15,439 nt of DNA from GCA-020348445 sp965372465 (GCA_965372465.1 CBDVCK010000058.1:1-15439); one strand, 5' to 3'; shown: positions 7,201 to 14,260, numbered from the stretch's first letter. The notes: generated from the sequence alone by a model not told the origin. Numbers and translations are program-made.

Positions 7201-10200
7201 CCTATATCATCAACCACATCTACGGTTATGTTCACCACACCTCCATTCTCCTGAGGATCGGGCATATCATTAAGATTTGAAAATTGGGGGCCGTCAGTAT
7301 CCTGAACCAGGAAGGTTGCAGGGCCTGTGCTGTTCCAATTATTACTTGTGTCATTAGCCCAGACTGTATATGAATGAAGTCCCAAATCCGGGTATGAGGT
7401 GTTGAAGAACCACCCATCTCCTGCTCCCTTGTTCATGCTCGCGTTAACCCAGGTACCGTTTGAATAGGTGATATTAACCCGGACTTCATCTACACCAATA
7501 TCGTCTATGACATCCACGGAAATATTGACGAATCCTCCATTCTCCTGAGGATCCGGGAGGTCATCAAGGTTGGAGAGCACGGGACCGTCCGTGTCCTGGA
7601 TTGTAAATCCTCCCGGGCCTGTACCATTCCAGTTTCCACTTGTGTCATTGGCCCAAACCGCATAAGAGTAACCACCGAGAGCCGGATAGTTTGTATTGAA
7701 AAACCAATTATCGAAAGCCCCCTTTGTCATGCTCACATTGTTCCATGAGCCATCAGGAGATGTGATATTCACCCAAACCGTGTCAACTCCCACATCATCT
7801 GTTACATCCACACTGATGTTAACAAAACCGCCATTCTCCTGGGGGTCAGGTGTGTCATCGAGATTGAGCAATTCCGGTGCTTCATTGTCTACAATTGAAA
7901 ATGTTCCGGGACCTGTAGTGTTCCAATTATTGCTTGTATCATTGGCCCAGACAACGTAGGAAAACACGCCTGAGTCAATATAAGTGGAATTATAGTACCA
8001 TTCATCTAATTGGCCTTGAGCCATGCTGACATTAACCCACAAACCGCCTGGATTGGTGATATTGAGCCATACCTCACCAACTGCAGTATCATCAGTAACA
8101 TCCAGCGTGATATTCACAAATCCTCCAGGGGTCTGCGGATCAGGAAAATCGGTTAGGTTCCAAAGCGCAGGAGAAATGATATCACCTTTGATTTCGAATC
8201 CCCCAGGTACGCTACTGTTCCAATTGTTGCTCGTATCATTGGCCCACACCGTGTATGAATAGGTACCTAAATCGTTGAATGTGTCATTATAGAACCAGCC
8301 ATTTCCACTATCCGGCTCCATGCTGATATTGAGCCAGCTTCCATTAGGGTAAGTGATATTGACCCATACCTCCCCCACACCCACAGAATCCGTGACATTG
8401 ACTGTAATATTGACATAACCTCCGATATCCTGGGGATCAGGGAAATCGAAAAGACCCAAAATTTCGGGGCCTTGTGTATCCTGAATCATGAAATCTCCTG
8501 GACCTGTACCATTCCAGTTATTGCTCGTATCATTGGCCCAGACAACGTAGGAATACACCCCCAAATCAGCATGTGAAGTATTGTAATACCAACCATCTCC
8601 GGTTCCTTGCACCATAGAGACATTATTCCAGGAACTGTCAGGATATGTGATATTCACCCAAACTGAATCAACTCCCACATCATCTATCACATCCACAGTG
8701 ATGTTGACATAACCATTGAGCTGTGCAGGATCAGGGATATCATCGAGATTGGAGAATTCAGGGCCATCTGTATCCTGGATTGAGAAGGTTCCAGGACCAG
8801 TGCCATTCCAGTTATTACTTGTATCATTGGCCCAAACTACATAGGAATGGACACCCAAATCAGGGAAGATGCTAATATAATACCAGCTATTTCCAGAGCC
8901 GGGAGCCATAGAGACATTAACCCAGGATGAATTCGGATAAGTGATATTTACCCAGGCCCCATCTACGCCCACATCATCAATGAGATCTACAGTAATGTTA
9001 ACCGCCCCTCCGTTTTCCTGGGGATCAGGGGTATCATCGAGATTGGAAAATACTGGGCCGTCAGTATCCTGAATCGTAAATGTTCCCGGACCTGTTATAT
9101 TCCAGTTGTTGCTCGTGTCATTGGCCCAAATCACATATGAAAAAAGTCCCAAATCGGCATAAGTATTGTTGTAATACCAACCATTTCCAGAACCAGGTAC
9201 CATGGATACATTTACCCAGGATGAATCAGGATAAGTGATGTTCACCCAGACCTCATCCACACCTATATCGTCTATCACATCCAAGGAAATATTGACAAAG
9301 CCACCGTTCTCCTGCGGATCCGGAATATCATCAAGATTCGAGAACTGGGGGCCATCGGAGTCCTCGATTGTGAAAGTTTCGGAACCTGTACTATTCCAGT
9401 TGCTGCTTGTATCATTGGCCCATACAATATAGGAGTAGCCGCCGATATCGGGGTATGTTCCATTATAGAACCTGTTATCGCCTGCTCCAGGTGTCATACT
9501 CACATTAACCCAGGAGCCGTTCGGATAGGTGATGTTCACCCAGACCTCATCTACAGCCACGTTATCTGTCACATCCGAAGATATGTTGACGAAACCGCCG
9601 TTCTCCTGAGGATCAGGTGTGTCGTTAAGGTTTGAAAATTGGGGAGCATCGGTATCCTGTATCGTGAATGTTTCAGGGCTGGTACTGTTCCAGTTATCGC
9701 TTGTATCATTTGCCCAGATAGTATAGGAGTGTGCCCCCAGATCAGAGTACGTGGAATTGTAATACCAATTATCTCCAGCTCCTTGAGTCATTGTGGTGTT
9801 AATCCAAGTTCCATTCGGGAGGGTGATGTTTATCCATACCAAGCCCACACCCACATTATCAGTTACATCAACTGAAACATTGACGAAGCCCCCAGGAGAT
9901 TGCGGATCCGGAAAATCGCCTGCAATCCCGAATTCTGGTGGGATGGCATCGCCAGAAATTATGAACATACCGGGACCTGTTGAATTCCAGTTATCGCTTG
10001 AATCATTGGCCCAGACCGTGTACGAGTAAAGACCGAAATCAATGAAGGAGGTGTTAAAGAACCACTCGTCACCCAAACCAGGAAGCATGCTCAAGTTGGT
10101 CCAAGAACTGTCAGGATATGTGATATTGACCCAGACAGATTCCACTTTAAAATCATCTTTTGCATCCACAGTGATGTTGACATTGCCCCCGCTTACCTGT

Positions 10201-10883
10201 GGGTCAGGCGTATCTGTGAGGTTGGCAAGTTCGGGAAAACCATCGTCAACAGACAAGATAATATACCCGCTGTCGGGAACAAAATCTTTTACATTTGAGC
10301 CCACGGTAGTAGACGCGTGGGACCTGAATTGACTGAAAATAAGACCTGTTGTGGATGCAATATAAGAAAGGGGAAAACGGGCCTCCACAGAGATGGTCCC
10401 AGGTGTTCCACCCGGCGGGGGATCCAGATATATGCTTCCATCCTCTGTAATATTTCCGTTATCTTCTGCGGTCCATATACATGCATCAGTGTCATCCCGA
10501 ATCGAAATATTGATGAGGGTCGGTATCCCGCCTATCGTTTCTATCTGCGCCGCCACGAAAATGTCCCATACCATCCCAGCTGCGGTAAGATTGATACCCA
10601 TATCGTATAACACCTGTTTTTTTGTACCATCATTATCTATGTCCCAGCGCACATAAAGCCATGTATCGTCAAAATCGAATGAAACGAAAACTAAATCTGT
10701 CATGTCAATTGGAGAATCCCCTAAGGTATCGCTGAAGCTCACTGTTACATTTACCCAATCAGACAATGTCCCGTCGTCCACATCAATGGCAGAGGAAATC
10801 CGCCCTATTCCCATGGGGCTCAAAAGCAATGATACTAACAAGATGAGTATAACTGGGGTAATACATCTGGATTTATCAACCAT
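4281..10883 (-). CDS. Giant secreted, membrane-anchored surface protein with 19 Ig-like repeats
   Basis: 2200 residues. A signal peptide (KSR, then hydrophobic residues 8-27, likely cleaved near A32) leads to an N-terminal domain (about 33-213). Its D-x-D-D-G-x-L-x-D-W opening and DDTWLYVRWDI strand resemble CBM9/DOMON-type beta-sandwiches. Nineteen tandem 98-residue units follow (216-2077), each with PDPQENGG, VNI(S/T)VDV, DDVGVDEVWVNITYP, NVSM and VWANDTSNNWN phrases, read as Ig-like beta-sandwich domains. A stop-transfer helix (about 2089-2111) is followed by RR and an 89-residue cytosolic tail of unknown fold. N-x-S/T sequons are very dense, about five to seven per unit, so heavy N-glycosylation outside the cell is likely. 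The role may be S-layer-like, stalk or adhesion. The final repeat is the most diverged. The gene is first in a unit with the zinc-ribbon membrane protein. Confidence 0.92.
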   Translation of the reverse strand: MVDKSRCITPVILILLVSLLLSPMGIGRISSAIDVDDGTLSDWVNVTVSFSDTLGDSPIDMTDLVFVSFDFDDTWLYVRWDIDNDGTKKQVLYDMGINLTAAGMVWDIFVAAQIETIGGIPTLINISIRDDTDACIWTAEDNGNITEDGSIYLDPPPGGTPGTISVEARFPLSYIASTTGLIFSQFRSHASTTVGSNVKDFVPDSGYIILSVDDGFPELANLTDTPDPQVSGGNVNITVDAKDDFKVESVWVNITYPDSSWTNLSMLPGLGDEWFFNTSFIDFGLYSYTVWANDSSDNWNSTGPGMFIISGDAIPPEFGIAGDFPDPQSPGGFVNVSVDVTDNVGVGLVWINITLPNGTWINTTMTQGAGDNWYYNSTYSDLGAHSYTIWANDTSDNWNSTSPETFTIQDTDAPQFSNLNDTPDPQENGGFVNISSDVTDNVAVDEVWVNITYPNGSWVNVSMTPGAGDNRFYNGTYPDIGGYSYIVWANDTSSNWNSTGSETFTIEDSDGPQFSNLDDIPDPQENGGFVNISLDVIDDIGVDEVWVNITYPDSSWVNVSMVPGSGNGWYYNNTYADLGLFSYVIWANDTSNNWNITGPGTFTIQDTDGPVFSNLDDTPDPQENGGAVNITVDLIDDVGVDGAWVNITYPNSSWVNVSMAPGSGNSWYYISIFPDLGVHSYVVWANDTSNNWNGTGPGTFSIQDTDGPEFSNLDDIPDPAQLNGYVNITVDVIDDVGVDSVWVNITYPDSSWNNVSMVQGTGDGWYYNTSHADLGVYSYVVWANDTSNNWNGTGPGDFMIQDTQGPEILGLFDFPDPQDIGGYVNITVNVTDSVGVGEVWVNITYPNGSWLNISMEPDSGNGWFYNDTFNDLGTYSYTVWANDTSNNWNSSVPGGFEIKGDIISPALWNLTDFPDPQTPGGFVNITLDVTDDTAVGEVWLNITNPGGLWVNVSMAQGQLDEWYYNSTYIDSGVFSYVVWANDTSNNWNTTGPGTFSIVDNEAPELLNLDDTPDPQENGGFVNISVDVTDDVGVDTVWVNITSPDGSWNNVSMTKGAFDNWFFNTNYPALGGYSYAVWANDTSGNWNGTGPGGFTIQDTDGPVLSNLDDLPDPQENGGFVNISVDVIDDIGVDEVRVNITYSNGTWVNASMNKGAGDGWFFNTSYPDLGLHSYTVWANDTSNNWNSTGPATFLVQDTDGPQFSNLNDMPDPQENGGVVNITVDVVDDIGVDEVWINITYPDSSWMNMSMAKGIGDEWFFNNSYLDLGVHSYTIWANDTSDNWNSTTPATFLIQDTDGPQFSNLDDFPDPQEINGTVNITVDVIDDIAVSGVWVNITYQNGSWVNLSMLKGPGNGWFYNTTYPDLGVFIYRIWANDSSGNWNSSGPGSFEIKIDIVPPIQWNLNDFPDPQVVGGFVNLTVFASDDVAVSLVWVNVTSPSGTWINYTMIQGIGFLWFFNTTYFEPGVYSYTVCANDTSDNLDFIGPGTFTILDVIPPEIDNSLDMPDPQENGGYVNITVDVIDDVAVGSVWIKITYPNGSWVNITMESGAGNGWYYNANYSDVGVYTYQIWATDTSNNWNFTGPGTLMIIDTDGPEIRNIFDTPDPQENGGPVNITCEIIDDIGTDEVWIVITYPDGSWTNISMFSGTGNEWYYNAPYPDLGIHSYIIWAKDLSDNWNYSVQETFLILDTDGPEFSGLIDTPDPQMPGGFVNISVNVYDDCAVDEVWIYITYPDTTWINVSMIQGLGNGWYYNTTYPAMGIHSYIIWAKDISDNWNSTGPGTFEIFYSDAPPELSNLNDFPDPASVGDFVTITVNVIDDFGVDEVWLNIMYPGNTLLNVSMYPGSNNVWFYTGDYFALDVYIYRVLAKDSGNQWSGIGPQTFTILDTKPPNIDNINDIPDPQENGEFVNISVDVTDDVAVNEVWINIRHPDGNWMNRSMGKGVGDEWYIHESYSEIGLYIYVIWATDTNGNWNRSVSESFVIRDTDAPEIIESEEMPEQYNENDEIELIVEVVDDVEISGVWINITFPDGVWINATMEQGPNDQWYFNGTFDVLGNYTYTIWTVDSSGNWNTTEPEKFLVLPEEIPGKPPRLLYMILLLMFWPLLLILFVILLVRRYESQRRFHADIMQIVSASNKYDSVHSNARFLSFIGIQDLVFISQRICIPVEEIINARLTCENVTHVVDGNYGVLNEDLKNIIDFVGR
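4653..10238 (-). repeat. Nineteen tandem 294-bp coding repeats (98-residue Ig-like units)
   Basis: The span is 5586 bases, which equals 19 x 294. Repeat boundaries were set on the P-D-P-(Q/A) phrase, which recurs every 98 or 99 residues. Copies differ clearly in sequence, so the array is old, not a recent amplification. Unit 19 has lost PDPQ (it reads MPEQYNEND), and units 6 and 17 carry PDPA. Units 1, 7 and 12 end in a different linker (GDAIPP, GDIISP, DIVPP) from the D-T-D-G-P found elsewhere. Confidence 0.9.
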
Positions 10884-10952
10884 GATATTAACCTACTCCG
10901 ATTCCCAAAATCGCTCCTGCCAATAACCTGCCCATGAGAATCTTATACCATA

Positions 10953-10964
10953 GAATATATAATC
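10953..10964 (-). promoter_or_regulatory. TATA-like element for the surface-protein operon
   Basis: On the minus strand GATTATATATTC lies about 75 bases before the ATG, predicting a leader of roughly 50 bases. A second candidate, GGTATAAGA near 10941, would give a leader of about 33 bases. A GGAG...GGT motif lies 8-16 bases before the start codon. The choice between the two cannot be made from sequence. Confidence 0.35.
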
Positions 10965-10974
10965 TGTACAGTGG

Positions 10975-11025
10975 GATAACTATCTTTTTCCAAAATTATC
11001 AATTTGAATTATCAAAAAGTATAAT
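10975..11025 (-). terminator. T-rich region after the polB2 operon
   Basis: On the minus strand the 3' flank of the polymerase gene contains ACTTTTTGATAATT and a second TTGATAATTTT. The TTGATAATT core is repeated 12 bases apart. Oligo-T tracts are the usual archaeal termination signal. This gap separates the polymerase operon from the surface-protein promoter. Confidence 0.35.
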
Positions 11026-11031
11026 TGTGGC

Positions 11032-13215
11032 TCACATTAGCTCCCTCAACCCGTCCTCCTTGTACCCGAAAGGCGCAAGCATGCTCTCCCCTGCCCTCAA
11101 GAGGAGCGTGATATATTTTCCGGCATCATAGCCCTCGTTCCCCTCTATAAGCTCAGCTACCTTCACCCTCTTTGTACACTCCCTGGTGGAGCTGTCGCAG
11201 ATAATGAACCTTACCTTTTCGCCTGGGTGAACTCCAAAACCATACCTTTTAAGCTGCTTTATGGCCGCGACCTGGTCATTGAACTGGCTGTATTCCTCAA
11301 GGGTCTTTGATATCCTCTTCGTGATGATGAGATCCTCGAGTTTGCAGTCCCCGTGCCTGAGCAGATCATGGTATCTCTTCAAAACCCCTATGCACGCAGG
11401 GAGTCTCTCCTTAAAATCGGTTGAATTATTGGCCTTGCTCAAGACTTTCAGCATGTCCAGCTGGGCCTTCTTTATGAGTTCCGGTGTGTCCCTTTTTCGA
11501 AGATCGATTCCCCTCACCTTCATCTCCCCGTTTTCGAACAAACCGTAGTACCTGTTCAGGGCTCCGACACCTGTTGTCTTGTTTGGCAGAAACACGAGCC
11601 ATTTGTATACCCCCTCCAGTTCCAGGGGTATATCGATGTACTTTGACACGTAATCGCAGAAGGCCTCATGGTCCTTGTAGCCGTTGGGCGCAAGCCAGAG
11701 GCAGTCCACTATGCCGTGCAGAACCTCGTAGCCGTACCGCTCTGCAATCTCCATGGTTTTAACCAGTATGTCCCTGCCATAGGCATTTATGGACTCGTGG
11801 CATTCGATTCTACCAAAGCGGGCGTTCTTGTAGCCAGTGTACCCAAATGACGTCACCAAAAGCCATTTCAGCACGTCCGCTTTGTGCTTGTAGATCTCCC
11901 TTCTTTCAGGCTGGCTACTCGCAAGCTTCTTGAAGGCAATGCGCCTTTGAACAATGGGTCCCACCACTTTCGGAATCAGGCCCACCCTTTTTTCGCAGAC
12001 ATTGTAGAGCAGCTCAGGCACCCTTTCCGCCGAATCAGGGCAGCAATCGCATAATACCGTCTCTGGGGAGAGGTTGAACTTGGCCATGATATTGGGGTAC
12101 AAGGACGTGAAATCCACCTCCACCACACCGTCATGTATGCCCACAACAGGCTCGAATATAAGGCCACCTCTATCGGCCACAATGAGCTTCTGGGCGGTTT
12201 TGAAGTCCTCTGGCACGTTCTTCTTCCACAGAATCAGATAGCCCTCTTTTAGGGCACGATTCACCTGCATTGCGGAAATCGCGCTTCCGGGAGACAGCCT
12301 TGACAGTGCCTGCACAGGGATTCCTGACATCCTTGAAAGGTCTATGAGCCCGAACAAACCTCCCTCTCCGAATATGAAGGAGCTTTTGGTATCTATGTGG
12401 AGCCTGCCTTTCAGGGTGTAGGCAGGTGGCTTGTAGAGTATGCTGCCGTAACTGAAGTAGGACTTACCCCTTTTCTTTGTGCCTTTGCTCTCAGGCTCCC
12501 TGCCCAGAACGAAGCTGTCCTTGATGCTGTTTGCCTGGGCCCTGGCATAGAGGTAGGGCATTACAAATCCGTCACCGTTTTTCGTGTATATCACGTCAGG
12601 GTCCCTTGCCTTGATGGTTTCCACCAGGTCCAGCAGTATTTCATCCTCACGACCCTCCAGTACTATGTCATCAACCTCGATCTTTGATAAGGTATCATGA
12701 TAAGTGGGAATCCTGGCCTTTGTTTCAATCCTTAGATTCGCACCCTTTAGATTTGGCATGGCGTACCTCAGCCGGAACTGCCCATCCAGGAGTCTGAGGC
12801 CTTCAGACATGTTCACAAGGGCCATTGGAAACAGACCCTTTTCTGCAAGATACCTCTGGCTGAGCCTCAGATCCACATTGAACAGCTTGTAATCGTAGTA
12901 CCCTCCCCTGCTGTCGATTATGCGGGCGCAGTTTCTGAGATCGGAATAGTTCCTCGGGATGACCTCCAAGACCTTTTCCGGGGAGCGGGCCCTGATGTCG
13001 ATCTTCTTTTTGACAATCCTTGTCCCGGCTACAGAGTCCAGAATCGCAAGGTCCCCGCCCAGGCTGCGCAGCTCATCATAAGAGGAGTGGTGGACGTAGA
13101 ACGTGGGATGAAAACCGCAGTCCACCACCCTCTTTGCACCGTATTTGGTCGTAAACCACAACACCATGCAGTTGTTCCTGTAATCGGGATAGACATCGAA
13201 AAGCCAGCCTCTCAT
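11032..13215 (-). CDS. polB2: PolB2-type B-family DNA polymerase with degenerate exonuclease and altered active site
   Basis: 727 residues. Palm motif A is intact (EVDFTSLYPNIM, D368). Motif B reads KWLLVTSFGYTGY: K450 is kept, but the family N-S-x-Y-G becomes V-T-S-F-G. Motif C reads HGIVDCLWL instead of YGDTDSLF, keeping only the second aspartate (D504). The thumb-proximal NRYYGL...KVRGID region is present. The 3'-5' exonuclease is broken: the Exo I DIE strand is missing, and Exo II reads NGDGFVMPYL with V where the catalytic D should be. These changes match the archaeal PolB2 group, long predicted to be weak or inactive. As I recall, Sulfolobus Dpo2 has been linked to error-prone damage tolerance. 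The gene is last in a three-gene operon; its ATG overlaps the preceding stop by 4 bases (ATGA). No PIP-box is seen at its C-terminus. It is not the main replicase. Confidence 0.9.
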   Translation of the reverse strand: MRGWLFDVYPDYRNNCMVLWFTTKYGAKRVVDCGFHPTFYVHHSSYDELRSLGGDLAILDSVAGTRIVKKKIDIRARSPEKVLEVIPRNYSDLRNCARIIDSRGGYYDYKLFNVDLRLSQRYLAEKGLFPMALVNMSEGLRLLDGQFRLRYAMPNLKGANLRIETKARIPTYHDTLSKIEVDDIVLEGREDEILLDLVETIKARDPDVIYTKNGDGFVMPYLYARAQANSIKDSFVLGREPESKGTKKRGKSYFSYGSILYKPPAYTLKGRLHIDTKSSFIFGEGGLFGLIDLSRMSGIPVQALSRLSPGSAISAMQVNRALKEGYLILWKKNVPEDFKTAQKLIVADRGGLIFEPVVGIHDGVVEVDFTSLYPNIMAKFNLSPETVLCDCCPDSAERVPELLYNVCEKRVGLIPKVVGPIVQRRIAFKKLASSQPERREIYKHKADVLKWLLVTSFGYTGYKNARFGRIECHESINAYGRDILVKTMEIAERYGYEVLHGIVDCLWLAPNGYKDHEAFCDYVSKYIDIPLELEGVYKWLVFLPNKTTGVGALNRYYGLFENGEMKVRGIDLRKRDTPELIKKAQLDMLKVLSKANNSTDFKERLPACIGVLKRYHDLLRHGDCKLEDLIITKRISKTLEEYSQFNDQVAAIKQLKRYGFGVHPGEKVRFIICDSSTRECTKRVKVAELIEGNEGYDAGKYITLLLRAGESMLAPFGYKEDGLRELM

Positions 13216-13466
13216 TTCTCTGCCTCTCTCATTTGCCCCTTGAGCTTGTCGATTTCCTTTTCCTGCTCAAGGATTATTGACATGAACATGGATTCTGTGG
13301 GGTCGTTTTGAATATTGAAAATCGAGGCCGAGGAGTGCATCCTGGCCTTGTTCATCATGCCGTCAAAAATCTCCCTGTCGCCTTTGCGAAGGGCCCTGCG
13401 GAAGTTGTCCCAGCGCCTGATCACCTGCTCCAGAACTATCCTATAGGTGGGTATCGTTCTTCCCAT
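13212..13466 (-). CDS. Small helical protein of the PolB2 operon
   Basis: 84 residues from the ATG at 13466 (MGRTIPTYR). This start is preceded by GGGGGAG at about 5 bases; an upstream ATG at 13490 adds eight residues but has no ribosome-binding site. The protein is rich in arginine and acidic residues. One helix covers VLEQVIRRWDNFRRALRKGDREIFDGMMNKA, and a coiled-coil-like C-terminal helix covers SIILEQEKEIDKLKGQM. From memory, haloarchaeal genomes encode similar M-G-R-T-x-P-T-Y-R proteins beside PolB2; a database search is needed to confirm. The gene overlaps the RadA-like gene by 26 bases and the polymerase by 4, so it is translationally coupled on both sides. It is probably a subunit or bridging factor of a polymerase complex. 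No catalytic motif is visible. Confidence 0.82.
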   Translation of the reverse strand: MGRTIPTYRIVLEQVIRRWDNFRRALRKGDREIFDGMMNKARMHSSASIFNIQNDPTESMFMSIILEQEKEIDKLKGQMREAEK

Positions 13467-14199
13467 ATCTCTCCCCCAAAAAGAATTCATCCAGTATTGT
13501 CTGATACGTGGGCACAGGATAGAAGTACACGAACCTGTCCGCCTTGGGCATGATCACCTTCAGTGCCTTCTTTCTGTCCTCGATTCTAACAAGGCGGTCC
13601 GGGGTGTTGTACATCAGGTTCCGAAGGCCTCTTCTGAAATGCAGCTTTGCAAGGCCGTAATTCGTGAGCACGGTTACGAGGTTGTGCTCGCTTGTGAGTC
13701 TTTTCAGGGTTGCAAGGCTCCTTTTTATGAGCTGGAAGGACTCAAGCCACGGCATGTCCTTGTCAAAGAACAGGTCCGCAAAGCAGGACACGATAAGGGT
13801 TGAGGCCCTGCTGCTTTTTATCATCCCCTCCAGCCTGTCATTGATCAGGGTGACCAGCTGATAGGCTGTGAAGGCCCTTGCACAGTTGATCTGGGAGAGC
13901 ACCTCCTGTTTGTCATGTCCTTTCCTTTTGCAGATGTTGGCAATGCCATAGGGGTCTATTGAGTTGCCCCCGTCCACAAAGATGACCTCCTCGGAGAACG
14001 TGGTCGCAGCCTGAACGCAGAGTATGGAGGTCAGGTCAAAAACGAAGCGGCTTCCCGAATCCACCAATGTCACTTCCGAGGCTGAAAAACCTCCTATGAG
14101 CTCGTCCAATCGGGGCTGGGCAAGGTAGAGCACCCTGTGCTCCCGAAGCGATTCCGCGGAAGATTGCGTCTCGGCCACAGTTTCTGGTTGAACCTGCAT
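13441..14199 (-). CDS. RadA/RadB-like RecA-fold protein without Walker motifs, with a C-terminal PIP-box
   Basis: 252 residues from the ATG at 14199, with GGGGAG five bases upstream; a GTG two codons earlier (14205) lies inside that motif. The RecA-fold framework is clear: LDELIGGFSASEVTLV aligns with the RadA LDxLLGGGIETGxITE region, EVIFVDGGNSIDPYGIANICKRKGHD with the RadA 'IDTEGTFRPERI..IA...G.D' segment, then QINCARAFTAYQLVTLI. The Walker A position reads DSGSRFVFDLTS, with no G-K-(S/T). The Walker B strand STLIVSCFADLF lacks the terminal aspartate. ATP hydrolysis is therefore unlikely. Residues 233-240, QTILDEFF, are a textbook PCNA-interacting peptide. The protein is first in the polB2 operon and overlaps the next gene by 26 bases. 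The role is probably as a scaffold that brings the polymerase to PCNA or to RadA filaments. Confidence 0.85.
   Translation of the reverse strand: MQVQPETVAETQSSAESLREHRVLYLAQPRLDELIGGFSASEVTLVDSGSRFVFDLTSILCVQAATTFSEEVIFVDGGNSIDPYGIANICKRKGHDKQEVLSQINCARAFTAYQLVTLINDRLEGMIKSSRASTLIVSCFADLFFDKDMPWLESFQLIKRSLATLKRLTSEHNLVTVLTNYGLAKLHFRRGLRNLMYNTPDRLVRIEDRKKALKVIMPKADRFVYFYPVPTYQTILDEFFLGERYGKNDTHL
13480..13503 (-). other. PIP-box coding segment (QTILDEFF) of the RadA-like protein
   Basis: The eight codons CAG ACA ATA CTG GAT GAA TTC TTT encode Q-T-I-L-D-E-F-F, a full match to Q-x-x-(I/L/M)-x-x-F-F. The peptide lies 12 residues before the C-terminus, just after a proline-containing segment (FYPVPTY), as expected for an exposed tail. 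It is the only PIP-like sequence I found among the three operon proteins. Confidence 0.75.
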
Positions 14200-14203
14200 A
14201 CAC

Positions 14204-14218
14204 ACTCCCCACTTTGTA
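14204..14218 (-). promoter_or_regulatory. Ribosome-binding and leader 15-mer, duplicated at 14412-14426
   Basis: On the minus strand TACAAAGTGGGGAGT contains the GGGGAG that precedes the RadA-like ATG by five bases. The identical 15-mer occurs again 208 bases upstream. Because the first copy fixes the start at 14199, this element decides the annotated N-terminus. Confidence 0.6.
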
Positions 14219-14238
14219 TGTAAATCCTCATACTCTAA

Positions 14239-14248
14239 TTGTATTTAG
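14239..14248 (-). promoter_or_regulatory. TATA-like element of the RadA-like/PolB2 operon
   Basis: On the minus strand CTAAATACAA is centred about 44 bases before the ATG at 14199. This predicts transcription starting near 14218 and a leader of about 19 bases that just contains the GGGGAG ribosome-binding motif. A second, more distal candidate (ATAATATACC, near 14448-14458) would give a leader of more than 200 bases holding the repeats described separately. Confidence 0.4.
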
Positions 14249-14260
14249 CCAGGAGGATTG

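Noticed and set aside
4653..10238. Mobile element or recent amplification as the source of the tandem repeats
   Set aside because: The units are well diverged, in one frame, and have no flanking inverted repeats or transposase; they are ordinary protein domain repeats.
4607..10656. Many 60-110 codon ORFs on both strands inside the repeat array
   Set aside because: They recur with the 294-base period and overlap a single clean 2200-codon frame; they are by-products of the repeats.
11032..13215. Main replicative PolB (PolB1/PolB3 type)
   Set aside because: The exonuclease motifs are lost, motif C is HGIVDC rather than YGDTDS, and the operon context differs from replicative polymerases.
13441..14199. 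Functional RadA or RadB recombinase
   Set aside because: The P-loop lysine/threonine and Walker B aspartate are missing, and the N-terminal helix-hairpin-helix domain of RadA is absent.
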